Of a DNA stretch of 54,092 bases, positions 7,679-18,700 are shown piece by piece (the stretch's first letter is position 1; every line of letters starts with the position of its first letter). Source of the stretch: an uncultured Arsenicibacter sp. (lineage in GTDB: Bacteria; Bacteroidota; Bacteroidia; Cytophagales; Spirosomataceae); NCBI RefSeq assembly GCF_945952095.1, contig NZ_CAMFHL010000014.1, forward strand, positions 1-54,092, in the 5' to 3' direction. A model generated the notes under the pieces. It saw only the letters and a list, made by a program, of their open reading frames with translations. It did not search any database and was not told the origin of the DNA. Position numbers and translations under genes: made by a program.

Positions 7679-8701
7679 TTATGCGAACGCTTTTCCCGGA
7701 TTTGTCCGGCTATCATAAATTGCGGGAAAGAACCTCTCCCGATTTAATAACAAAATCATCACAAATTGAATCCCCAATGTGATCACCGATAAGGTGAGGT
7801 GCATTGGCTGGCCAAATGCAGGCATACCGAAATATGCCAGTAGTATGCCCGTAGCAATCTGTGCAATTGTTAAACCGACTATGGCATTCCCTAATGTCTG
7901 CACCAGTCCGCGGACCTGCTGCCGGCGCAGATTCCAGTACCAGACGAGTTGTGACAGTACCACAATCCAGGTAAATGACCGGTGGATTATAAACTTAATT
8001 CCCAGATGATCCGCCCATTCACCCCTTCCGGCTTCTCCGAGCCGTTCAGCAACATAATCTACTTCCTCGCGGACCTGTGTGCCCAGTAGTATCTGTACCA
8101 GCAGGACCAGTGACCCGATAACCAGAAACCGGTTAATCAGTTCACGTCGCTTCAGGCTGGCAATCTCAACCACACTTGAGTAAGACCTCGCTGTTACGTA
8201 CAACAATATGCCTACGATAACAATCGATAACAGCATATGCAGCGTGATAATCCACGGAGCAAGCACGTTTGAAACGACTTTGGCACCTAACCACCCTTCA
8301 AAGCCAACCAGCAAAAATGCAGTAAAGCTGAGAACTGTGATTGTTCTGTCCTTTTTCCAGAAACGGATTGATGTAATGAAGGTAAGGAAGATAAAAATAC
8401 CCGTTAATACGCCTAAAAGACGGTTCAGGTACTCAATCCAGGTTTTTACAGGGTTGAATGCAGTATTGGCATATCCTCTGTGACTGTAAATCTCCTGGTA
8501 ATTTGAGGGAAGTTGCGATACGTCCGTTGGAGGTACCCATTGCCCGAAGCATCGGGGCCAATCCGGACAGCCCATTCCGGAGCCTGTTCCTCTAACGATA
8601 CCACCTGCCAGAATAACCAGATAGATGATAATAACGGTTAGAAGAGCCAGTCTCCGGAACTGCTGTTCCTTCTTATTAGTGAGGTTGACGGAACTGGTCA
8701 T
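7679..8701 (-). CDS. ctaA: Heme A synthase (COX15/CtaA)
   Basis: 340 residues, about eight membrane helices. The family signature GGIVRGTGSGMGCPDWPRCF near the N-terminus contains the paired cysteines. Heme-ligand histidines are seen in HRGYAN, ITLHMLLS, FIIHRSFTW and PMHLTLS. It oxidises the C8 methyl of heme O to give heme A. The start overlaps the 3' end of the subunit I gene by 26 bases, which ties its translation to the main catalytic subunit. Confidence 0.95.
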   Translation of the reverse strand: MTSSVNLTNKKEQQFRRLALLTVIIIYLVILAGGIVRGTGSGMGCPDWPRCFGQWVPPTDVSQLPSNYQEIYSHRGYANTAFNPVKTWIEYLNRLLGVLTGIFIFLTFITSIRFWKKDRTITVLSFTAFLLVGFEGWLGAKVVSNVLAPWIITLHMLLSIVIVGILLYVTARSYSSVVEIASLKRRELINRFLVIGSLVLLVQILLGTQVREEVDYVAERLGEAGRGEWADHLGIKFIIHRSFTWIVVLSQLVWYWNLRRQQVRGLVQTLGNAIVGLTIAQIATGILLAYFGMPAFGQPMHLTLSVITLGIQFVMILLLNRERFFPAIYDSRTNPGKAFA

Positions 8702-10562
8702 TTAAGTTTTCGGCCTCCTCAATCTCTTTCTCGAATGCGATCAGCTCATTTTCATGAGGCAGGTTCGATTCCGGAGTCTGAGAATATGGAACGGTTTGAG
8801 GGATGAAATCATCCGCTGCACCAGGTTTGCTGTAATCATAAGGCCACCGATAAACAGCAGGGATTTCTCCCGGCCAGTTGCCGTGACCCGGCTCGATTGG
8901 TGTAGTCCACTCCAGCGTGTTTGACTTCCATGGGTTCTGTGATGCCTTGCGGCCACGGAACAGGCTATAGAAGAAGTTGAACAGGAAGATGAATTGGGCA
9001 CCAAACGATACAATGGCTGCAATTGAAATAAACGCATTCAGATCTGTAAAGATGGTTTTCGTCCATTCGTAGCTTGTGAAAGCATAGTAACGGCGTGGGA
9101 AACCAGCGATTCCGGTGTAGTGCATCGGGAAGAATACACAGTAGATACCGGCAAATGTCAACCAGAAGTGAATGTAGCCAAGCTTATCATTCATCATGCG
9201 GCCAAACATTTTAGGGAACCAGTGGTAAACACCCGCCAGTAGACCAAATGCAGACGAAGCACCCATTACAAGGTGGAAGTGAGCAACTACGAAGTACGTA
9301 TCGTGCAGCTGAATATCAAGCGCTGAGTTACCCAGAATCAGACCGGTTACACCACCTGAGATAAAGAAGGATACCAGACCGATTGAGAACAACATCGCCG
9401 GCGTGAACCGGATGTTACCGCGCCACAATGTTGTAATGTAGTTGAACGCTTTTACCGCAGAGGGTACCGCAATGATCAGCGTCAGGAACATGAAGATTGA
9501 GCCCAGGAACGGGTTCATACCTGTCACGAACATGTGGTGTGCCCATACGATAAAGGCCAGGAATGCAATACCCAGCATTGAGGCAATCATCGCACGGTAA
9601 CCGAAAATCGGTTTACGTGAGTTTGTCGCGATAATTTCTGATGTGATACCTAATGCAGGAAGCATTACGATATACACTTCAGGGTGACCCAGGAACCAGA
9701 ACAAGTGCTGGAACAGAATCGGGCTACCACCAACGTTTGGCAGCGCTTCACCATTGATGTAAATTTCTGACAGGTAAAAGCTTGTTCCGAAGCTACGGTC
9801 AAAAATCAGCAACAGGGCAGCAGAAAGTAGAACCGGAAATGAAATCAGACCCAGTACAGCTGTCAGGAAGAACGCCCAGATTGTCAGTGGCAGCTTGCTG
9901 AACGTCATACCACGTGTACGCAGGTTGATAACCGTTGTAATGTAGTTGATACCACCCAAAAGCTGTGATACAATAAAGAGCGCCATACTCACCAGCCATA
10001 GGGTCATACCAAGCTGTGAGCCTTTGTGTGCCTGAGGTAATGCGCTCAAAGGAGGATAAACTACCCAGCCACCGGCTGCAGGCCCTGTCTCGATAAAGAT
10101 TGAGAAAAACATGATCACACCGGCAATAAAGAAGAACCAGTAAGAAAGCATGTTCAGGAAACCGGATGCCATATCACGGGCACCCACCTGCAATGGAATC
10201 AGGAAGTTAGAAAATGTACCGCTCAAGCCCGCCGTCAATACAAAGAATACCATGATGGTACCGTGCATTGTTACTAAGGCAAGATAAAAATCAGGATCAA
10301 GTTGGTTTGATTCGTTAATCCACTCGCCGAGAATTGGCTTCAACCAACCCATGCTCATTTTAGGAAAACCTAACTGAAGCCGGAAAATGATTGACATACT
10401 AATCCCGATAACTGCCCACAAAATACCCGTAATCAGGTACTGCTTCGCAATCGTCTTGTGGTCTTCCGAGAAAACGTATGTTCGCCAAAAACTTTGTGGC
10501 TCATGGTGATCGTGCTCATGCGTATGAGCGTCATGCACCAGGCTTGTATCGACAGTCGCCAT
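8676..10562 (-). CDS. ctaD: Cytochrome c oxidase subunit I
   Basis: 628 residues, twelve core helices. The heme-copper ligands are visible: HGTIMVFF (low-spin heme), GHPEVYIVMLP (CuB His plus the cross-linked Tyr of A-type oxidases), WAHHMFVTG (CuB His pair) and VVAHFHLVMG (heme a and a3). The C-terminal 80 residues are a polar extension. Electrons arrive from CuA on subunit II, and oxygen is reduced to water with proton pumping across the inner membrane. The His-rich N-terminus (HDAHTHEHDHHE) is typical for the phylum. Confidence 0.98.
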   Translation of the reverse strand: MATVDTSLVHDAHTHEHDHHEPQSFWRTYVFSEDHKTIAKQYLITGILWAVIGISMSIIFRLQLGFPKMSMGWLKPILGEWINESNQLDPDFYLALVTMHGTIMVFFVLTAGLSGTFSNFLIPLQVGARDMASGFLNMLSYWFFFIAGVIMFFSIFIETGPAAGGWVVYPPLSALPQAHKGSQLGMTLWLVSMALFIVSQLLGGINYITTVINLRTRGMTFSKLPLTIWAFFLTAVLGLISFPVLLSAALLLIFDRSFGTSFYLSEIYINGEALPNVGGSPILFQHLFWFLGHPEVYIVMLPALGITSEIIATNSRKPIFGYRAMIASMLGIAFLAFIVWAHHMFVTGMNPFLGSIFMFLTLIIAVPSAVKAFNYITTLWRGNIRFTPAMLFSIGLVSFFISGGVTGLILGNSALDIQLHDTYFVVAHFHLVMGASSAFGLLAGVYHWFPKMFGRMMNDKLGYIHFWLTFAGIYCVFFPMHYTGIAGFPRRYYAFTSYEWTKTIFTDLNAFISIAAIVSFGAQFIFLFNFFYSLFRGRKASQNPWKSNTLEWTTPIEPGHGNWPGEIPAVYRWPYDYSKPGAADDFIPQTVPYSQTPESNLPHENELIAFEKEIEEAENLNDQFRQPH

Positions 10563-10586
10563 CGTTATTGGTTTAGTTAAGTTAAG

Positions 10587-11705
10587 TTATCGAAGTGAAA
10601 CACTGGCAGAGCTTGCGCCGCCTTGCTGAGTTGATGCTGTTGTACTGTCTGAAGGTGCTGCGGTTTCGGTTGGCAGATACTTGGCAGCTTTCGCTTTCAG
10701 ATTTGCCGGAATCCGTGAAGCGTATTCAGGATACGTCGTTAACAACGGTTTCTGATCTGAACACCATTTTTTCCATGAAGCCTCATCTTCAACCACGATT
10801 TTTGCACGCATCGAGAAGTGACCACGGCCACAAACTTCTGTACAGGCTAATTCATAGTTGAATTCAGGATTACCGGTGATGTTACGCATTTCTTCGGTTG
10901 TTTTATCAGCAACAAACCAGAAACGGGTTGGCATACCCGGAACAGCATCCATTTTCACACGTAGGTGCGGAATGAATACGCTGTGCAGTACGTCACGGGC
11001 ACGGATTTTCAGCAGTACCGGTTTTCCTACCGGAATATGCAGCTCACCCTGCGAGTTAACAAAATCATCAAACGATGCTTCGTCGCTGAAATCAACGCCG
11101 ACTTCGTTATTGCTGTCTGTCAACTTGTAGTTGTATGCACCCAGTTTGTTATCGTCAATACCAGGATAACGGGTAATCCAGTTAAACTGCTTGCCAACGA
11201 TTTCGATTACCTGTGCATCCTGAGGAGCTTCCGACATGATATCCCGCCAAGCTCTCCAGCCTGTAAATACCATTACTGCCATTACCACCGCAGGAACAAC
11301 CGTCCAGATAAGCTCCAGTTTGTGGTTTTCCGGATAGTAAGAAGCTCTCTTACCTTCGCGGTACTGGTATTTGTAGGCAAAGAAAAACAAGAGGGCGTTT
11401 GTTACCACAAAAGCGGCTGTTACGATACTCATCGAAACCCAGAACAGTGTATCTGTCCGGCGTCCGTGAATTGAACCGGCTTCAGGTAAAAAGTACTGTT
11501 TTGCACTCATGAATGATACAACGAAGCCGATCATTGCCAGTGCAAAAAATACCAAAAAGAGAGCGCCGTTAATACGGTTGCTCATGCCAATGCGGCCTTC
11601 TTCAACAGGGCCGTTGACATTCCGCACTACAGCCGCCATTCTGGATACCACCAGAGCAGCAAGGGCCAGAAATATTATAGATAATAAGCCTACAAGATAA
11701 ACCAT
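10587..11705 (-). CDS. ctaC: Cytochrome c oxidase subunit II
   Basis: 372 residues. An N-terminal hydrophobic segment (VYLVGLLSIIFLALAALVV) and two membrane helices (about 47-68 and 92-115) precede the periplasmic cupredoxin domain. The CuA site is seen as ...HSVFIPHLRVKMD and CTEVCGRGHFSM (near residue 288). The tail is rich in Ser, Thr and Ala and has no CxxCH, so there is no fused cytochrome c. Electrons must come from ACIII or a mobile cytochrome; the extra cytochrome domain in ActA is a candidate donor. Confidence 0.96.
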   Translation of the reverse strand: MVYLVGLLSIIFLALAALVVSRMAAVVRNVNGPVEEGRIGMSNRINGALFLVFFALAMIGFVVSFMSAKQYFLPEAGSIHGRRTDTLFWVSMSIVTAAFVVTNALLFFFAYKYQYREGKRASYYPENHKLELIWTVVPAVVMAVMVFTGWRAWRDIMSEAPQDAQVIEIVGKQFNWITRYPGIDDNKLGAYNYKLTDSNNEVGVDFSDEASFDDFVNSQGELHIPVGKPVLLKIRARDVLHSVFIPHLRVKMDAVPGMPTRFWFVADKTTEEMRNITGNPEFNYELACTEVCGRGHFSMRAKIVVEDEASWKKWCSDQKPLLTTYPEYASRIPANLKAKAAKYLPTETAAPSDSTTASTQQGGASSASVSLR

Positions 11706-11718
11706 ACAATTCGACAGG

Positions 11719-13032
11719 TTAAATATCGTGGTGTAATGCCTCTTCTAACATCGGGTGGTTTTTCGGAACCAGATTTGCCTTTGTCAGCTGAGTCGATAAC
11801 GACCAGATGAAACCACAGGCAAAAATCAGGATCATCCCGAATTCAATCGGACCAAAACCACCATGCTCTCCTACTGTGCCAGGCATGATATTGTTGTAGA
11901 AGTCAAAATAGTGACCAACAATAATCCCCCAGGCAGCAATCTTCAGGAAGATGTTCGTACGCTTCGCATCTCTTGTCATTAAAACAAGGAATGGGAACGC
12001 AAAGTTTAAGAAAAGGTTCACCCAAAATGTTACCAGATACTTTTCACCGTAACCGCTGAAACGCTCACGGTAATAGATTGTTTCTTCAGGTAAGTTAGCA
12101 TAGTAAATCAGCATAAACTGAGCGAACCAGACGTACGTCCAGAAAATACTGAAGGCAAACATGAACTTACCGAGATCATGCAGGTGGCTCTGGTTAACCC
12201 ATTTCAGATAACCTTGCTCTTTCAGCGTCACGACAGTTAATGTCATAACTGCCAGACCTGTTACGTGCCAGCTTGCCAGTGTATACCAGCCAAACATTGT
12301 TGAGAACCAGTGTGTGTCGATTGACATCACAAAATCCCAGGCAGAGGTTGATGATGTTACACCAAACACAACAAGGAATATTGTTCCGAACTTAATGCTT
12401 TTGTTATAGTACTCCGTACCGCCATACAGATCTTCCTGTAGCGACAGGTTCCGCAGTACACGCCACAGACCATACCAGAGGCCAAAATAGGCCACCATCC
12501 GGATCAGATAGAAAGGCGTATTCAAAAAGCCTTTTTTACCATTAATGATCGGATCAAATTCAGGGCTGTTCGGATCATACAATCCTTCGTGCGTCCAGTG
12601 GAAGAGATCGTGACCGGCGATAAAGAATACGGCCAGCATGATCAACCCGGTTACCGGAAGGAACGCCGGCATAGCTTCAGGAATCCGCTTGAAAGCAGAT
12701 GACCAGCCAGCCTGTGCCAGGTAATTGTATGATAAAAAGAACATACCGACAACAGAAATGCCGGTAAAGTAAACTGCATTAACCCAAACGTTTGCCCACA
12801 GACGGGTCGTCCATTTGTACTCATGGTGAGCAGCAGCAGCATGCTCGTGACCGGCAGCAGCATGAGCTGCTCCATGATGAGCCTCATGACTACCGGCACC
12901 AGATGCCAGTAAGTATGCGCCAAGACCAACCAAAGCTACACCAGCAACAATACCAATGATTAATCGGCGTTTTGATTCTGCTGTAAACTCATACTGTTCG
13001 TCGAGCGATGGTATTGCGTGAACAGATGCCAT
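11719..13032 (-). CDS. actF: ACIII subunit ActF, quinol:cytochrome c oxidoreductase membrane subunit
   Basis: 437 residues, about ten membrane helices. A His/Ala-rich periplasmic loop lies near residues 48-70 (HEAHHGAAHAAAGHEHAAAA). Family-like features include SIDTHWFSTMFGWYT, WTYVWFAQFMLIYYANLPEE and ERFSGYGEKYLVTFWVN. ActF is one of two NrfD-like membrane subunits of Alternative Complex III. It is last in the act gene set, followed after 13 bases by oxidase subunit II, and separated from actE by a 94-base gap with a hairpin. Confidence 0.95.
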   Translation of the reverse strand: MASVHAIPSLDEQYEFTAESKRRLIIGIVAGVALVGLGAYLLASGAGSHEAHHGAAHAAAGHEHAAAAHHEYKWTTRLWANVWVNAVYFTGISVVGMFFLSYNYLAQAGWSSAFKRIPEAMPAFLPVTGLIMLAVFFIAGHDLFHWTHEGLYDPNSPEFDPIINGKKGFLNTPFYLIRMVAYFGLWYGLWRVLRNLSLQEDLYGGTEYYNKSIKFGTIFLVVFGVTSSTSAWDFVMSIDTHWFSTMFGWYTLASWHVTGLAVMTLTVVTLKEQGYLKWVNQSHLHDLGKFMFAFSIFWTYVWFAQFMLIYYANLPEETIYYRERFSGYGEKYLVTFWVNLFLNFAFPFLVLMTRDAKRTNIFLKIAAWGIIVGHYFDFYNNIMPGTVGEHGGFGPIEFGMILIFACGFIWSLSTQLTKANLVPKNHPMLEEALHHDI

Positions 13033-13056
13033 TTTTAATGTATTAAGTAGTTTTAG

Positions 13057-13121
13057 ATTTCAGGAACGATTGATTCGGGGCAGTTCAGCCGGTTTGACAT
13101 CACTACCCCGAAACCTGAAAT
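13057..13121 (-). repeat. Two-step hairpin between actE and actF
   Basis: Nested arms ATTTCAGG/CCTGAAAT (13057-13064 and 13114-13121) and CGGGG/CCCCG (13076-13080 and 13106-13110) can pair. They lie in the largest gap (94 bases) of an otherwise tightly packed operon. There is no T run, so it is not a simple terminator. An mRNA processing or stability element, or a partial attenuator, is possible. Confidence 0.5.
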
Positions 13122-13127
13122 AATCTA

Positions 13128-13733
13128 TTATCCTTCTTGTAATTTATGAACGTAGTGAACGATTTTCCAGCGCTCTTCAGGCGTCACCTGCGAGCCATGC
13201 GGCCACATCCGGCCTTTGCCGTTTGTGATCACGTGGAAGATGTGCCCGTCGTTCATTGTCTTATAGGCATCTGCGGAGTAACTTGGTACACCTTTGTACA
13301 TCTTGCCTACTAAGCCATCTCCTTTTCCACCCTCGCCGTGACAGTGCTGGCAGTAACGTCCGTACAGAACTTTTCCTTCTTCCAGCGTTTTTTCATTCGA
13401 TGGAACCGGATTTTTCAGTACACGCTCTGCAATGCTGATGCTGTCCGCAGGAATGTTATAAATCATTAGGTCTTTCACTGTGCTGTCGCCTGTACCAAAC
13501 GAAGTATGGTAGTTCGGCCGTGCCACAGTACCCTTTGCCGGTAAGCGCATATTCAGACCATAAGCGTTGTATGGGTGCTCACGCGTCTGCTTATATGGCT
13601 CATAACCAACCGGTTCGTACATGTTCGGTGCGAATTCCGTACCCGTATCATCATGACCGCGTTTGCAGGAAGTTCCCATCACGACCACGCTCAGGATTGC
13701 CAGGGCTGATATGCTGATATGCTTGATAGCCAT
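13128..13733 (-). CDS. actE: ACIII subunit ActE, mono-heme cytochrome c lipoprotein
   Basis: 201 residues from the ATG at 13733 (a TTG lies two codons upstream). The signal peptide ends in a lipobox, VVMGTSC, with Cys23 as the lipidation site. One heme c motif, CQHCH, is near residue 131 (LYGRYCQHCHGEGGKGDG). The axial Met is probably in GKGRMWPHG. In ACIII the ActE heme is an exit point for electrons on the periplasmic face. It lies between actD and actF. Confidence 0.96.
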   Translation of the reverse strand: MAIKHISISALAILSVVVMGTSCKRGHDDTGTEFAPNMYEPVGYEPYKQTREHPYNAYGLNMRLPAKGTVARPNYHTSFGTGDSTVKDLMIYNIPADSISIAERVLKNPVPSNEKTLEEGKVLYGRYCQHCHGEGGKGDGLVGKMYKGVPSYSADAYKTMNDGHIFHVITNGKGRMWPHGSQVTPEERWKIVHYVHKLQEG

Positions 13734-13748
13734 TGCCAATTTTGGTGA

Positions 13749-14285
13749 TTAGAACTGTTTAACGTTTACTTCAGCTGCTCCTGAAGCTTTCAGAATTTGC
13801 CCGATCTTCTCTTCATCAAGTTTGTTTTTGCCCAGATCAATGGCCATCGCAAACTTGTTATCTGTTGTACGAAGATCAAACATCAGTGGCTTGACAGTGG
13901 GTCCAAGGCCATTGGATACAATGAATGTACCCACCATGCCAAGCGCACAGAACAAGACTGTCAACTCAAATATAATCGGGATATATACCGGAAATGAGTA
14001 GGAGTCTTTACCACCAACCACCATTGGCCAATCAAGCTTTTCAGTATACATCGTCAGCGCTAAGGCCGTTAATGTACCTGTCAGACCGAACATGAATGCG
14101 GCAATACCGATCCGTGTGCGGGGATGACCTAAGGCTACGTCCAGACCGTGAATAGGAAACGGTGAGTATACTTCATGAATACGTACACCGGCGTCCTTCA
14201 CTTCTTTTACGGCCTTAAGTACTACATCGTCATCGTCAAAAATGCCGACTAAAAATTTACTAGCGCTACCGTGAGATTCTGCCAT
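13749..14285 (-). CDS. actD: ACIII subunit ActD (DUF3341)
   Basis: 178 residues, DUF3341 family. The soluble N-terminus has GIFDDDDVVLKAVKEVKDAG and EVYSPFPIHGLD. Two membrane helices follow (IGIAAFMFGLTGTLTALALTMYT and IPIIFELTVLFCALGMVGTFIV), then a cytoplasmic tail. It carries no cofactor and is a structural subunit of ACIII. Gap to actC is 24 bases. Confidence 0.95.
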   Translation of the reverse strand: MAESHGSASKFLVGIFDDDDVVLKAVKEVKDAGVRIHEVYSPFPIHGLDVALGHPRTRIGIAAFMFGLTGTLTALALTMYTEKLDWPMVVGGKDSYSFPVYIPIIFELTVLFCALGMVGTFIVSNGLGPTVKPLMFDLRTTDNKFAMAIDLGKNKLDEEKIGQILKASGAAEVNVKQF

Positions 14286-14309
14286 TGTCTTAACTACCGT
14301 TCAGTTTTG

Positions 14310-15740
14310 TTATTCAGCATCCTTATTGAATGCTGGTTTGGTTACCCGCTCCCCTTTTGCTACGCCTGATACTGATTTAGGCAGTGTTTCAGACGATGAC
14401 TTGATTACAGTCTTCACTTCAGCCATGTTTACAACCGGCAGGAATTTCGAGAACAGCAGGAAAAGCGTGAAGAAAAGACCGAACGAGAAAATATAGTCGC
14501 TGATATCGAACAGTGTCGGGTGGAACATCGCCCAGCTCGACGGCAGGTAATCACGGTGCAGTGACGTTACAATGATTACAAAACGTTCGAACCACATACC
14601 GATGTTTACAACAACTGACAGAACGAATGTCCAGACAACGCTCCGGCGGATTGCACGCGACCAGAACAGCTGCGGCGAGATTACGTTACACGTCATCATC
14701 GCCCAGTATGCCCACCAGTAAGGACCGGTAGCACGGTTGATAAACGCGTAGCTTTCAAATTCAACCCCTGAATACCAGGCAATAAAAAACTCTGTCAGGT
14801 AGGCAACACCTACAATCGAACCAGTCAGGGTGATGACTTTGTTCATCGACTCGATGTGTTCGAATGTGATGTAATCTTCCAGCTTAAATACGACACGGAT
14901 AATCAGCATCAGGTTCTGCACCATGGCAAAGCCTGAGAAGATCGCACCCGCAACGAAGTATGGAGGGAAGATGGTTGTGTGCCAGCCCGGAATAACAGAG
15001 GTAGCAAAGTCAAAGGATACAATGGTGTGTACTGACAATACCAGTGGTGTTGACAGACCCGCCAGGATCAGACTGATGTACTCGTAACGAGCCCATGTTT
15101 TTGCGGATCCGTTCCATCCTAATGAGAATGCACCGTAGATATACCGTGATACTTTGCTCTTCGCACGGTCACGGATGGTAGCCAGGTCAGGAACCAGACC
15201 AATATACCAGAACACAAGCGATACAGTAAAGTACGTACTGATGGCGAATACGTCCCAAACCAGTGGTGACTTGAAGTTTACCCACAGTGAACCAAAGGTG
15301 TTAGGCAGTGGTAATGCCCAAAGCGCCAGCCATGGACGGCCCATGTGCATCAGGATGAAACTCGCAGCACAGATAACGGCGAAGATTGTCATCGCTTCTG
15401 CAGCACGGTTTACGGCAGTCCGCCATTTCTGGCGGAAGAGCAATAAGATGGCAGAGATCAGTGTACCGGCGTGACCGATACCTACCCACCATACGAAGTT
15501 GGTGATATCCCAGGCCCAGCCTACGGTTTTATTCAAACCCCAGACACCCAGACCTTCCCACCATGTCCAGAATACGCACGCGGCACCGTATATCAATACT
15601 ATCACAGAGATAGTAAATGCAATGGTCCACTCGCGGGTCGGACGGCCTTCTACCTGTCTGCTCACATCCTCCGTTACGTCAGCGTAGGTTTTACCTCCTG
15701 TGACAAGCGGAGTTCTTACGGGTGAAGTGATATGCGACAT
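14310..15740 (-). CDS. actC: ACIII subunit ActC (NrfD/PsrC-like quinol-binding subunit)
   Basis: 476 residues, about ten membrane helices, NrfD/PsrC family. Recognisable parts are WDITNFVWWVGIGHAGTLIS near residue 80-100, AIFSGFAMVQNLMLIIRVVF, and MWFERFVIIVTSLHRDYLPS near the C-terminal third. This subunit and the Fe-S part of ActB form the menaquinol oxidation site. It is encoded between actB and actD. Confidence 0.96.
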   Translation of the reverse strand: MSHITSPVRTPLVTGGKTYADVTEDVSRQVEGRPTREWTIAFTISVIVLIYGAACVFWTWWEGLGVWGLNKTVGWAWDITNFVWWVGIGHAGTLISAILLLFRQKWRTAVNRAAEAMTIFAVICAASFILMHMGRPWLALWALPLPNTFGSLWVNFKSPLVWDVFAISTYFTVSLVFWYIGLVPDLATIRDRAKSKVSRYIYGAFSLGWNGSAKTWARYEYISLILAGLSTPLVLSVHTIVSFDFATSVIPGWHTTIFPPYFVAGAIFSGFAMVQNLMLIIRVVFKLEDYITFEHIESMNKVITLTGSIVGVAYLTEFFIAWYSGVEFESYAFINRATGPYWWAYWAMMTCNVISPQLFWSRAIRRSVVWTFVLSVVVNIGMWFERFVIIVTSLHRDYLPSSWAMFHPTLFDISDYIFSFGLFFTLFLLFSKFLPVVNMAEVKTVIKSSSETLPKSVSGVAKGERVTKPAFNKDAE

Positions 15741-15765
15741 AAATTTCTAATTTACGATATACGGT

Positions 15766-18700
15766 TTACGCGTGTTCTTCTTTTTTAGCCTCTTTCGCCT
15801 CTTTTTTAGGCTCAGCATCCTTATTCCGGATTTTAGTCAGATACGAAATCTGCGGCCGGACGTTGATCTCTTCCAGAACGTGGAAAGCACGACCCTGCTC
15901 TTCTGAAGCCAGAATCTTAGAAATGCTGCTTTCCGGATTGTTCATATCTCCAAACGTAATGGCGTCTGTCGGACAAGCCTGCGCGCAAGCTGTCTGAACT
16001 TCATCAGGTAACAACCGGCGGCGTTCTTTCTTCGCTGTCAGTTTACCTTCCTGAATCCGTTGTACACAGAATGAACATTTTTCGATTACCCCGCGTGAAC
16101 GAACTGTAACGTCAGGGTTGATAACCATTTTACCTAAATCGTTATTGAAGTGGTAATCGAAGTTATCGTTATCGAAATACTTGAACCAGTTAAAGCGACG
16201 TACTTTATAAGGACAGTTGTTCGCACAGTAACGTGTACCCACACAACGGTTGTACGTCATCTGGTTCAGACCTTCTGTACTGTGTGTTGTTGCCAATACA
16301 GGACATACCGTCTCACACGGAGCGTTTGTACAGTGTTGGCAAAGCATTGGCTGGAACGTAACTTCAGGATTTTCTGAAGCAACTTCAAGCGCCTGGAAAC
16401 CGGCAATCATGCCCATGCTTTCAACATCCGCATCGCTGCTGTAATAGCGGTCGATACGCATCCAGTGCATTTCACGACGCATAATTACTTCGTCGCGGCC
16501 TACCACCTGAATGTTATTTTCAGCATTACAGCCGACAACACACGCACCGCAACCAATACATGAGTTCAGGTCAATAACCATACCCCATGAGTGGTTAGGC
16601 TTGCCATAGCCATGCCATAATGTGATGTTTGTTGCATCAGTAACTCCTTCAGACGTCACCACTTTTGGTTCGTGGCGGCCGGCTTTCGGGTTCTTTTTGT
16701 ATTCACCCAGTACGGACTCCTGCAATACGGCGTGACGACCCATTACCGTGTCGTGCGTTTGTGTCTGAGCGATCTCGCGTTTACCGCTTGATTTTTCAAC
16801 TTTTGCACTAACACCGGCGAATACAACATAACCGTTTGCTACTGATACCAGCGGGTAGACGCTCTTTCCAACGCCATTGGCTGCCTTACCGGCTTTTTCA
16901 CGACCATAGCCAATTGCAACGGCAACTGTCTTGTCGGCCTGACCCGGCTGAACCAGAACAGGAACTTCAATAGCCGGCTTACCATCTACAGTTACGTTTA
17001 CCAGATCACCCTGCTCCAGACCCAGCTCAGATGCCGTACGCTGTGAAATGGCAGCGTAGTTATCCCAGCAAGCCTTTGAAACCGGATCAGGTAATTCCTG
17101 TAACCAAGGGTTGTTAGCAGATGAGCCTGTACCTAAAGCAACTGTTTCGTAGATAGCCAGTTCGATACCGTCGTTAGCAGCTTTGTAGCGTGAAGCAACC
17201 GCAGAGGCAGCTGATGCGAGGCTGGCGGCATTGAAGGATGCACCCGTGGCGGCTACACCTTTAGCCGGTTCAAACACACCATCGTTCAGCGCTTTAACCC
17301 AGAATGATTCAAATGAACCACCACCGGCTTTAGGGAACATGTTTGTCCGCCAGAAACCTTTCAGGAAAGCAGCAAAATCACCTGACTTGCCGGCCCATGT
17401 CAATAAGCTTGACTCAAACTGGCGTGTCTTGAAGATATTTGTGATGGTTGGCTGCATCAGGCTGTAGAAGCCGGCTTTTGGTTCAGCATCGCCCCAGCTT
17501 TCCAGGAAATGAGGAGCCGGTGTGATGAACTTACACAGTGAAGCAGTTTCTTCAGCACGGTCAGCAAATGATACCGACAGCTGTACTTTTGGTAATGCCT
17601 GAGCCAGTTCAGCACCACGCGGGTGATCATAAACCGGGTTGGCACCAAAGAAAAGAACCGCCTGAACCTGACCTGCTTTTGCCGCATCGATAAATGCGTT
17701 CATCTGCACGTCATTTCCCTGACGGTAGTTAATCGGTGTATTGATGTCAATTGTTGTCCCGTAGCTGCCCAGCAGGCTGTTCAGCGCATTGACTACAATC
17801 TGAACGTTCGGATCATTTGAACCGGCAACAACCAGAGCCGAACCGCGTGCAGCGATCAGGTCTTCAGCAGCCTTGTCCAGATAACGAATGTCCACAGCCG
17901 GTGCACTGATTGGCGAGCCTCCCAGTTTTGCGGCTACTTTATTGTAGAGAGCGGCTGCTACCAGTCCTTCCTGCGAAGGCTTGTAGGTACCACGGTAGTC
18001 AGCATTTGAACCAGTCATTGACAGGATTGTCTCAAACTGATAATGACGTGACATCTCTTTTTTCGTAGCACTCAGCTTCCGCGTCTGCGCATACGGTTTT
18101 GCAAATTCAAGCGGAGCAACCCATGTACCGAGGAAATCAGCACCGATGCTTACGATTGTTTTTGCCTTACTGAAATCATAAGAAGGAATTACAGCCTTAC
18201 CGAACGACGCCTGGTTTGCCTGTACGATACCGAACGCGGAGCTGGCATCATACATAATGTGCTGAGCTGTCGGGTATTTTGCGGCAAATTCAGCAACAAC
18301 AGCTTTCGTCGAAGGGCTTAAAACAGTTGACGTAACAATGCGGATCGCACCGTTACGGCCAGCTACTGCGTTCAGTTGACTGATAATTTCACGGTCAACC
18401 GTTGCCCAGTCAGCGTCAGCTTCACCTTTTTTAGGTCCTTTCAGTTTGTCGATGTCATATAACGACAAAACCGACGCCTGCACCCGGGCAGTTGTACCGC
18501 CTTTTGTAATGCTCGACGCAGGGTTACCTTCAATTTTAATTGGCCGGCCTTCCCGCGTTTCTACCAGGATACTGGCATAATCACCACCTTCAACGTATGT
18601 TGAAGCGTAGTAATCAGAAATTGACGGGAATGTAAATTCCGGTTTGTTCAGATAAGGAATTGCCTTACGAACAGGAGCTTCACAGGCTGCGAGTGATACG

